DNA from: Pseudomonadota bacterium
Lineage (GTDB): Bacteria > Bdellovibrionota_B > Oligoflexia > Oligoflexales > JAPPIL01
Length of the DNA stretch: 10,082 nucleotides
Direction of reading: 5' to 3'
NCBI GenBank assembly: GCA_028877195.1
Contig: JAPPIL010000171.1
Coordinates: 1 to 10,082, forward strand
Shown: piece after piece, positions 1 through 6,472 of the stretch
Layout of the letters: every line of letters begins with the position of its first letter
Position numbering within the stretch: position 1 is the stretch's first letter
Notes under the pieces: model-generated
The model's input: the letters and a program-made list of their open reading frames with translations, nothing else
The model's database searches: none
What the model was told of the DNA's origin: nothing
Program-made: the position numbers and the translations under genes

Positions 1-1
1 A

Positions 2-112
2 GCCCTCCGCATACTAAAAAGGAGAGATGTTAGTTATGCAACAAAGCCGGGTGCAGGGTGTGCCCTGCACGCCGATAGGCGTATAGAGACAATAACTATG
101 GAGAGCAGATGA
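2..112 (+). CDS. Possible 3' end of an upstream gene (partial)
   Basis: One forward frame is open from the left edge of the window to a TGA at 110-112. That stop overlaps the ATG of the ankyrin gene as ATGA, a junction common in translationally coupled genes. The deduced tail ends with HADRRIETITMESR and resembles no family I recognise. Against a real gene: it contains four AGG/AGA arginine codons in a short stretch, and an 8-bp perfect hairpin lies inside it. It could equally be a chance open frame in an intergenic leader. The upstream sequence is needed to decide. Confidence 0.22.
   Translation, partial: ALRILKRRDVSYATKPGAGCALHADRRIETITMESR
51..70. repeat. GC-rich perfect hairpin upstream of ankyrin gene
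   Basis: GTGCAGGG (51-58) and CCCTGCAC (63-70) are perfect reverse complements around a TGTG loop. A second small inverted repeat, ACGCC (69-73) and GGCGT (78-82) around GATA, shares two bases with the first, so the two stems compete or stack. No T-run follows on either strand, so this is not a standard intrinsic terminator. It could be an mRNA stem in the leader, a REP-like dispersed repeat, or part of an upstream gene. Confidence 0.5.
100..103 (+). promoter_or_regulatory. Ribosome binding site of ankyrin gene
   Basis: GGAG lies five bases before the ATG at 109. This supports 109 as the start, because the signal peptide follows directly from that methionine. Confidence 0.55.
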
Positions 113-1656
113 TTAGAGTATGTTTCATGCTGACCCTGTTAAGTTACGGACAAGTTAGTCTGGCACAAGCACAGGTCTTGCGGGTCGCTAGTCTGATGCA
201 GGCTGTGCAGCAAGGTAATGTAGCGCTGGTTGCCAAGCTTATCACAGAGTTGCCGATAGACAGCAGGGATGACCAAGCGCGAACGGCGGTGCATCATGCG
301 GTTATCCATCAACAGCTTGAAGTCCTAGAGTTGTTGATTGCAAGCGCTGCCGATGTAAGTTTAATCGACGCTGATGGCAAGACTCCCTACGACCTCCATA
401 TGCTCAAACATAGTAGTCGAGTAGCGCCGATCGCTCAGATGCTGATCAGTGCAAATGCACGCACAGCTGAGGAGATAGAGAAATCGTTAAGCACTGATGA
501 TGCCAATAGTATCGGCGGTCAAGCGCTAGCTAAACGCAATGCGCAGATGATGTTCAAAGCTGCTGCGGATGGTAATCGTGAAGAGGTGGAGATGTTGTTA
601 GCGGCAGGTGTTAAGCCGACAATTAAGAATGCTGCTGGTGAGTTTCCTACCCATGTTGCAACAAGAAATCGGCATTTTATCATAACTGCGATCTTGCTTA
701 GAGCGATTGATGTGAATAGGGGGGATGATAAGAGTTATAAGCCGATCCACTGGGCGATAATTGCTAAAGATTGGCTGATGGTGCGTGAGCTGATGCGTGC
801 AGGGGCGCTATTCTTTTCACGTTCCTATAGCTCCCAATCTCACTGGGGACAGCAAGACCCTTACGATGTCGCAAGATTAACAAACCAAGAGGATTTATTC
901 ATTAAGACTGCCCTTGCTGAACAGAGCGAGTTCATGATTCGTGGCTTACTGGAAAAGGCGACCAAAGACCTCGATTATGACCTCTATCAAAAACTTTTAG
1001 ATAATGGTGTAGATCTTCAAGACGAGAAGATTGCGGGATACATTGCGGGGTATGTGTTTGATACTTATCTACATGTCGATAAGACCAAGCAAATGCTTAA
1101 ATTTTTGTTTGAGTTAAATATCAATCGGATAGCATTAGCTAAACACATTGGTAGCAAAAAGGTGATAGAACACGGAAGTCTCATGACCTTATTGCTAGAT
1201 TATGGTGTTGATGTGAATGCGTTAAATTCAGATGGCAGTACTGCCTTAGTATATTTGATGTCAAGAGGAGTAACTAGTCCTCGTCCAGACGTAGTGAAGA
1301 TGTTGTTGGACAGAGGGGCTGACCCTAGCCAAAAATCAAAGGATGGCAATATACCATTGCTTGAATTAGTTAACCGTGTGGTAAACAGTAATTATTCTAA
1401 AGTATCTGACGATATTCTTACGGTTGTTACGCACTTATTGGAGCATGGGGTTGATGTGAATGCCACGTATAACAATAAAACCGCACTAGGCACTTTAAAT
1501 ACCGCCATATCTGCAACGGAGAAACGTCAGCAAGGTAATCAATCGGATATGTCAGCTGTGGCTAGTAGCAATAAAAAGATAATGCTCCAGATCAAGGAGC
1601 TATTGATCGCCAACGGTGCAGAGCAGGCATCTGTTGTTGCGCAACAAACAGACTAG
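109..1656 (+). CDS. Exported ankyrin-repeat protein
   Basis: A 515-residue protein with an N-terminal signal peptide: a short basic start, a hydrophobic core (about residues 5-16) and a likely signal-peptidase I site after VSLA or AQA (residues 19-21). It is therefore probably periplasmic, or secreted. Ankyrin-type repeats cover most of the rest. Clear ones lie at about 30-85 (AVQQGN...LVAKLI, then AVIHQQLEVLELLIASAADV), 150-230 (AAADGNREEVEMLLAAGV, then KPIHWAIIAKDWLMVRELMRAGA), 357-410 (LLLDYGVDVNALNSDGSTAL, then VVKMLLDRGADP) and 436-505 (THLLEHGVDVNATYNNKTAL, then ELLIANGA). The middle (about 235-350) is degenerate. Ankyrin repeats bind proteins; no enzymatic motif is visible and the partner is unknown. 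The start at 109 is supported by GGAG at 100-103. hemW follows in the same frame after one stop codon, so the two are probably cotranscribed. Confidence 0.9.
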   Translation: MIRVCFMLTLLSYGQVSLAQAQVLRVASLMQAVQQGNVALVAKLITELPIDSRDDQARTAVHHAVIHQQLEVLELLIASAADVSLIDADGKTPYDLHMLKHSSRVAPIAQMLISANARTAEEIEKSLSTDDANSIGGQALAKRNAQMMFKAAADGNREEVEMLLAAGVKPTIKNAAGEFPTHVATRNRHFIITAILLRAIDVNRGDDKSYKPIHWAIIAKDWLMVRELMRAGALFFSRSYSSQSHWGQQDPYDVARLTNQEDLFIKTALAEQSEFMIRGLLEKATKDLDYDLYQKLLDNGVDLQDEKIAGYIAGYVFDTYLHVDKTKQMLKFLFELNINRIALAKHIGSKKVIEHGSLMTLLLDYGVDVNALNSDGSTALVYLMSRGVTSPRPDVVKMLLDRGADPSQKSKDGNIPLLELVNRVVNSNYSKVSDDILTVVTHLLEHGVDVNATYNNKTALGTLNTAISATEKRQQGNQSDMSAVASSNKKIMLQIKELLIANGAEQASVVAQQTD

Positions 1657-1659
1657 GTT

Positions 1660-2829
1660 TTGCAGGCTAGGGTTGACCACCAGCCGATTGAGCATTTGTA
1701 TCTGCATGTGCCTTTCTGTTCTGCGCTGTGCCACTACTGTGATTTTGCTAAAACCGCAAACTTCACTACGGCTTTAACTTCTTCCTACTTTAAACGTCTC
1801 GTTGAGCATCTCGAACTTTGGTGCGCTGCTTTTCCCATTAGTCTGCGGACTCTGTATATCGGTGGTGGCACTCCCAGTTTATTCAATCATGCGTATCGGC
1901 AGATATTTGCGAGTATTGCTCCTTATCTGCGTGCTGATTGCGAGATAACCCTAGAGGCTAACCCGCAAGACATCAGCAAGGCAAACCTCCTGCACTGGCA
2001 AGAACTGGGGGTCAATCGTTTGTCGATCGGGGTGCAGACTTTTGCGCCTGCTAGTTTGCGCTTCCTGCAACGCCAGCACAGTGCCAAGCAGTCTTTTACA
2101 GCATTGGAGTCGGTAGCAGAGCATTTTGCTGGTAGCTGTAGTGTTGATTTGATTTACGGAATGCAAAGTGTGGTCGAATGGCAACGGGATTTGCACAACG
2201 TCTGTCGCTTTCCATTACAGCATATCAGTTGCTACAGCTTAACCTATGAACCGCGCACGCCGCTGGGACGGGCGGCTGCACGTGGCAAGATAGATGTTGG
2301 CAGCGATGCGTTTGTTGCCGATATGTATTGCCAAGCGGTGGAAACGTTGGCGAGCACAGGCTATGAGCACTATGAAATTTCTAACTGGGGTAAGCGCCGT
2401 AGCCAGCACAATCTTTGCTATTGGCAAGACAAGTCGTATATCGGTGTTGGTAGTGGAGCACACGGTTATCTTGCTGACCCCGTGTCTATCGGTCAGCGTT
2501 ATGCGTATACGACTAGCGAGCGAAAATTTATCCGTCTGGTGATCGACAGTGCGTTACCGTTGAAGTTAAAGGCAATCAGCATCGACCAGCGCGATGCATC
2601 AGGCTGGTTGTTGGAATATTTAGCGACGGGGCTGCGTTGTGTTGAGGGTGTAAACCTTGACCGTATCGCAACTAAAGCTAGACGACACTGGCAACCGACT
2701 GAGACAGTGCGAAAAGCGATCAATGCCAAACAACTGTTGATCAGTCGCAACAAGCGACTGCATCTTGCGTCAAGCGAATGGCTGCGTGAACAGCGCTGGG
2801 TCATGGAGGTGTTGAGGTGTTTTGTTTGA
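1660..2829 (+). CDS. hemW: HemW-type radical SAM protein (haem chaperone)
   Basis: A 389-residue radical SAM protein of about the usual HemW length. C20-x3-C24-x2-C27 is the cluster-binding motif; Y26 in CHYCDF is typical of the family. GGGTPS (68-73) is the SAM-binding glycine motif, followed by EITLEANP, LSIGVQTF and DLIYGM. HNLCYW at 250-255 matches the HNxxYW haem-binding motif that marks HemW and separates it from the decarboxylase HemN; the HemN-type N-terminal extension is also absent. Known HemW proteins bind haem and are proposed to deliver it to respiratory enzymes; older databases call them oxygen-independent coproporphyrinogen oxidase. The start is TTG at 1660, since the frame closes at the TAG of the ankyrin gene (1654-1656) and no later start fits before the cysteine motif. 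No strong ribosome binding site is visible, so expression probably depends on translation of the gene before it. The usual PGQ turn after IYG appears shortened. Confidence 0.92.
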   Translation: MQARVDHQPIEHLYLHVPFCSALCHYCDFAKTANFTTALTSSYFKRLVEHLELWCAAFPISLRTLYIGGGTPSLFNHAYRQIFASIAPYLRADCEITLEANPQDISKANLLHWQELGVNRLSIGVQTFAPASLRFLQRQHSAKQSFTALESVAEHFAGSCSVDLIYGMQSVVEWQRDLHNVCRFPLQHISCYSLTYEPRTPLGRAAARGKIDVGSDAFVADMYCQAVETLASTGYEHYEISNWGKRRSQHNLCYWQDKSYIGVGSGAHGYLADPVSIGQRYAYTTSERKFIRLVIDSALPLKLKAISIDQRDASGWLLEYLATGLRCVEGVNLDRIATKARRHWQPTETVRKAINAKQLLISRNKRLHLASSEWLREQRWVMEVLRCFV

Positions 2830-2848
2830 GACAAGAGTTAGCGCAAAC

Positions 2849-2868
2849 ACCACCCCGTGTGGGGAGGT
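2849..2868. repeat. Interrupted hairpin after hemW
   Basis: ACC-A-CCCC (2849-2856) and GGGG-A-GGT (2861-2868) pair around a GTGT loop with a single A:A mismatch. It starts 20 bases after the hemW stop. There is no downstream T-run, so it is at best a weak or factor-dependent terminator, or a processing or stability element. It may separate the hemW transcript from the accessory genes. Confidence 0.4.
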
Positions 2869-2897
2869 CATTACTAGCGCAGCTGGCAGGCAAACAA

Positions 2898-2903
2898 TAA
2901 AGG
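2898..2903 (+). promoter_or_regulatory. Ribosome binding site deciding the HEPN-like gene start
   Basis: TAAAGG lies five bases before ATG 2909 (and 11 before ATG 2915). The open frame extends back to a TTG at 2822, inside hemW, but that start has no such site and would add 29 unconvincing residues across the hairpin at 2849-2868. I therefore place the start at 2909. Confidence 0.5.
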
Positions 2904-2908
2904 TTGCT

Positions 2909-3787
2909 ATGATAATGAAAAAAACGTTTGGCTACTATCCATATCCCCTAGAGGCTAAAGAAGGCAATATCTCCATCGAAACCCTGCCTGGCCTCAAAGA
3001 AAAAACCGATCAAGTATATTGCCAGGGGCTGTTAATAGAGAATGACTGGGCGAGCACTTCCTCGTATATAAGGGCTGGTGTTTTTCATCTGCCGCACACC
3101 CACGTGATTAAATGCACCGAAAAAATCAGTGAAGAACAGCTGGATTTTTACGTTTGGATTTTATCCTTCTTTGTGGGGATGCGTTTAACTACCGATGACT
3201 ATGGCTTTGTTGGCTCTGCCACCTTAAAACCAAATGGCTTTACTGATTTTGTTTTCACAGGCCAGCCATATTCTGCCGTAATCACGTTAACCCAAGAATT
3301 TTTGGAAAGATACGATGAAAAAAACAAACAGGTTGTAATGAAAAGAGTCAGAGCTATTCTTCACGCCTTATATCTTGGCAGGCGTAAAAACCAACTACAG
3401 TATGAGCAATTCATCTATTTTTACATTGCAATAGACGCGTGCTACCGATTGGTTAAAGATCGAGAGCGAGTCAAGTATCCAAAGAGCATAACAAGAATAA
3501 ATCACAATCAAAGGGTATCTTGGCTGTGTGATCGTTTATGCATGACACCACCAAACTGGCACGAAGACATTAGTGAGGAAAGAAATGCTATATTTCATGA
3601 AGCAATGTATGCAGGCGCTCCGCTTGGGTATAAAGTGACTGAAAATTTGGATTTGCCTCGTGAAATGGCTCAATTCGTTTGCAGGATTCTTGTAGCTATA
3701 CTTATTGGCAAAGAACGCGCCAAAGACAACCACTATGTCCAATCTCCCGTCAACGACCATCACGTGTATGGGCTATCCTTAAAATGA
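2909..3787 (+). CDS. Putative HEPN-domain protein (RNxxxH motif)
   Basis: A 292-residue soluble protein with no signal peptide; I do not recognise the family by name. The N-terminal half (about 1-140) is mixed alpha/beta with many aromatic residues (FGYYPYPLEA, DFVFTGQPYSAV) and no identifiable motif. The C-terminal half is helical: a helix at about 164-183 (YEQFIYFYIAIDACYRLV), another at 200-211, then ERNAIFHEA with R225-N226 and H230, then a final helix at about 251-268. An RNxxxH motif near the end of an all-helical region is the signature of HEPN domains; there it forms the RNase active site in many toxin and defence proteins, including Apea-like HEPN proteins. This assignment is inference from the motif and helix pattern, without an alignment. 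The gene lies between hemW and a type III R-M operon in the same direction, and is more AT-rich than hemW, consistent with acquired DNA. Alternative: a structural or RNA-binding HEPN without catalysis. Confidence 0.6.
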   Translation: MIMKKTFGYYPYPLEAKEGNISIETLPGLKEKTDQVYCQGLLIENDWASTSSYIRAGVFHLPHTHVIKCTEKISEEQLDFYVWILSFFVGMRLTTDDYGFVGSATLKPNGFTDFVFTGQPYSAVITLTQEFLERYDEKNKQVVMKRVRAILHALYLGRRKNQLQYEQFIYFYIAIDACYRLVKDRERVKYPKSITRINHNQRVSWLCDRLCMTPPNWHEDISEERNAIFHEAMYAGAPLGYKVTENLDLPREMAQFVCRILVAILIGKERAKDNHYVQSPVNDHHVYGLSLK

Positions 3788-3887
3788 AGTAGAAGCTGTG
3801 ATGCTAATCATGCGCATGAGCAAAAATCTGATCGGCAAATTCAAGGCAAGCAAAAACGCTGTATCCCTTGTGGCGCAGGTATTCCCA

Positions 3888-3916
3888 TTGCGAAGGTGTG
3901 GGTAGCTTGATACGAT
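3888..3916 (+). promoter_or_regulatory. Candidate promoter for mod-res
   Basis: TTGCGA (3888-3893) is separated by 17 bases from TACGAT (3911-3916). The latter is preceded by TGA, giving an extended -10 element (TGn at 3908-3910). Each hexamer matches the sigma-70 consensus at four of six positions. A start about seven bases downstream would leave only about 13 bases of leader before ATG 3936, where no Shine-Dalgarno is visible. The call rests on pattern alone. Confidence 0.28.
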
Positions 3917-3917
3917 T

Positions 3918-3937
3918 ATTACAGATAAACCTGTAAT
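3918..3937. promoter_or_regulatory. Inverted repeat ending in the mod start codon
   Basis: ATTACAG (3918-3924) and CTGTAAT (3931-3937) are perfect 7-base reverse complements around ATAAAC. The right arm includes the first two bases of ATG 3936-3938. Next to the candidate promoter it could be an operator for a dimeric regulator. If transcription begins further upstream, the RNA stem would hide the start codon. Confidence 0.4.
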
Positions 3938-6472
3938 GAGTTCCTCATCAAAAGCACCAAAAAAATAGACATCGAGTCCAATAAATATAAAGGCAAAAAG
4001 CGCAAGAACAACCCTGCGCATGGGCTGGTCAATTCTGAAACAGAGCCATTGGAAGAGCCGAAAGATAAGGCTTATAGTTACAAGCACAGCGATGGCAGCG
4101 ATGGTTACAAGGGTGACAAAGAAAATTACACCAAACAAATCGACAAACACCTCAATCCCGAACTGATCTGGGCAGGCAAAAAAGATAAAGACGAACTTGC
4201 AGTGCCAATTGTATCACTGCACAGGCATGAACATATCGACTCCCGTGCAATCATTGAACGGGTGCGCAAAACCAACAGCGTCGATTATGTTCAAGAGTCG
4301 CTCTTCAAAGAAGAACAAGCCTTGTCTAAAGAACGTGATGTGCAGTTCTACAAGCATGATAATAACTGGAGCAACCGCCTGATCGCAGGAGATTCGCTGT
4401 TGGTAATGAACTCCCTGCTAGAAAAAGAAGGCATGGGCGGTAAGGTGCAGTGTGTCTATATTGACCCACCTTACGGCATTAAGTATGGCTCTAACTTTCA
4501 GCCGTTTACTAACAAACGTGAAGTCAAAGACAAGAATGACGCTGATTTAACCTCCGAGCCTGAAATGCTGAAAGCCTTTCGTGATACATGGGAAAATGGC
4601 ATTCACTCCTATCTATCTTATCTCCGTGATCGCTTGCTGTTGGCACGAGAACTGTTGACTGACAGTGGCTCATGCTTCGTGCAAATCTCCGATGAAAACG
4701 TGCACTACGTGCGTTGCATCATGGATGAAGTGTTTGGACGCGAGAACTTTGTGCGTCAAATATCTTTTAAAACAAAAAGCCCTTTAGGAAGTTCAGGATT
4801 AGCGCGACTAACAGATTTTCTTCTTTGGTATTCCAAAGATTCAGCAAGGGTGGCTTACAACCAACTGTTTGCAAAAAAACTAATCGGCAAAGATTCGCAT
4901 TTTACATCGGTTGAACTTAAAAACGGAAGTAGAAGAAAGATGAATGCCGATGAAATAGAAAACCTCAAAGTGTTGCCAAAAGATTCAAAGCCATTTACAG
5001 CAAATTCATTATCATCTACTGGATATACCAAAAGTTGCATGTATGACTTTGAATTTGAAGGCAAACTTTTTAGATGTGGCAAAAAAAGTTGGGTCACAAA
5101 CCCAGAAGGCATGCGAAGACTTATCCAAGCAAACAGGATAACAATAACTGGCAAAACCCCAAGATTTGTCCAATACTATGATGATCTTCCTGTGCAAAAA
5201 ATACACAACACATGGTTAGATACCGCTGGAGAAGCTACACCGACTTATGCTGTCCAAACCTCAACTAAAGTAATTCAACGCTGTATCCTCATGACCACCG
5301 ACCCAGGCGATCTTGTTTTCGATCCGACCTGCGGTAGCGGCACAACTGCTTACGTTGCCGAGCAATGGGGTAGACGCTGGATAACCTGCGATACATCACG
5401 TGTGGCGATCAATTTAGCCAAACAGCGCTTGATGACTGCGGTCTTTGACTACTACAAACTTGAAAATGAACATGAAGGTGTAAGCGGCGGTTTTCAATAC
5501 AAGACTGTGCCGCACATCACCCTCGGCTCAATCGCTAATAACGAACCGCCAGCGACCGAAACTCTCTACGATCAACCGCTTACCGACAGCAAGAAAAGAA
5601 GAGTTGCCGCACCATTTACAGTGGAAGCGGTGTCCTCGCCGACAGTGCAAGAGATTAGCGAGAATACTAAACCGCAAGGCAAGCATTACCAGTGGCTGGA
5701 AGAAATTAAAAAGACAGGCATTCGTGGCAAGAAGGGCATTACGACTGATATGAAATTCAACAGGCTAGAGGTTGTGCAAAGTCAAGGTTATCTGCATGCA
5801 GAGGGCGAAACTGATAACCCGCGCCGTGTCGTCATCTCTTTTGGTTCAGAGTATGCACCACTCGATAAACGCCAAGTAGAGGAGGCATTAGAACAGGCTA
5901 AATCTTTATGCCCTGATGTGCTGGTCTTTGCTGCGTTTCAGTTTGACCCAGAGGCAGAGGAATACATCAAAAAACATCAAACCGAAAAACATAAGACAGC
6001 TCTCGTGCAAATGAACATAGACCTCCAAACCAAAGACTTAAAAAAGAAACAGTCATCCAGCGAAAGCTTCTGGCTTATCGGGCAACCAGATGTAAAGCTA
6101 GCACGCAGCAAGGGCGGTAATTTTATCGTATCCGTAAGAGGTTGGGACTACTACGACGCAGGGTCAGGTAAAATAACATCAGGCGGACAGAACAAAATTG
6201 CTATGTGGTTGCTTGACACAGATTACGATGAAAAAGCAGTGTTCCCCAAACAAGTATTCTTCCCGATGGCAGGCAGTAAAGATGGCTGGAGCAAGCTAGC
6301 AAAGTCGCTGAAAACTGAAATCGATGAACAACTCATCGAACAGTATCGCAGCACCGAGTCATTACCGTTTGCCGCGGGTGAACATAAAAAGATTGCGGTA
6401 AAGATTATCGACGACCGTGGTATTGAATCACTGAAAGTAATGCAGCTTCCAACCCGCACAAAAGCGACGTAA
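3936..6472 (+). CDS. mod: Type III R-M methyltransferase subunit Mod, -1 shift at A7
   Basis: Mod subunit of a type III system: it methylates adenine (N6) in a short asymmetric site and is also needed for recognition by Res. The continuous frame can be read from TTG 4049 (807 residues). In that numbering, DPPYGIKYGSNF begins at D139 (catalytic motif IV) and DPTCGSGTT at D425 (SAM-binding motif I). This order makes it a beta-class MTase. The target-recognition region lies between (about 233-394), and a long C-terminal region (DVLVFAAFQFDPEAEEY, then ESFWLIGQPDVKLA) follows as in large Mod proteins. The first in-frame ATG (4406) is far too late. Family-like sequence continues upstream of 4049 without a start: IDIESNKYKGKKRKNNP. 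It joins ATG 3936 (MSSSSKAPKK) only by a -1 shift at A7 (3959-3965), which would give about 845 residues. As written, ATG 3936 stops at TAG 3966. Whether the gene is ON, OFF or recoded cannot be told from sequence alone. Its TAA overlaps the res ATG by one base. Confidence 0.88.
3959..3965 (+). other. A7 slippery tract at codons 8-10 of mod
   Basis: Reading from ATG 3936 gives CCA AAA AAA TAG. The seven A residues form A AAA AAA in the zero frame, a classical -1 slippage heptamer directly before a stop. One extra A in the DNA or RNA, or a -1 ribosomal slip, gives CCA AAA AAA ATA GAC and opens the whole Mod frame. I see no convincing stimulatory stem or upstream Shine-Dalgarno near the tract. 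Confidence 0.75.
4745..5230 (+). other. AT-rich target-recognition region of Mod
   Basis: This is the stretch between the DPPY and DPTCGSGTT motifs, expected to hold the DNA target-recognition domain. Its composition falls sharply: I count 19 G+C in 4981-5040 against 35 in 5281-5340, which holds the SAM motif. It is lysine- and phenylalanine-rich (FEFEGKLFRCGKKSW). Such mosaics are typical of recognition domains exchanged between alleles by recombination in the conserved flanks. Confidence 0.55.

Noticed and set aside
27..86. A 19-residue leader peptide (MLVMQQSRVQGV...) before the ankyrin gene.
   Set aside because: The Shine-Dalgarno is only two bases from the first ATG and 11 from the second, and there is no regulatory codon run; a competing frame is open through the same stretch.
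2822..2908. A 29-codon N-terminal extension of the HEPN-like protein from TTG 2822.
   Set aside because: It overlaps hemW, spans a hairpin, lacks a ribosome binding site and reads like random sequence; ATG 2909 has TAAAGG at suitable spacing.
3801..3905. A 34-codon ORF (starting MLIMRMSKNL) between the HEPN-like gene and mod.
   Set aside because: No Shine-Dalgarno, and other frames in the same stretch are equally open; probably non-coding.
4049..4051. TTG as the true start of mod.
   Set aside because: Family-like Mod sequence continues without a stop for 28 codons upstream to the A7 tract, and there is no ribosome binding site at 4049. It remains a possible inefficient alternative start.
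3779..4150. A 123-residue minus-strand ORF rich in hydrophobic residues, looking like a small membrane protein.
   Set aside because: It is the exact codon-aligned antisense of the lysine-rich Mod N-terminus; AAA/AAG/GAA codons read backwards as F and L. No ribosome binding site, and it overlaps mod.
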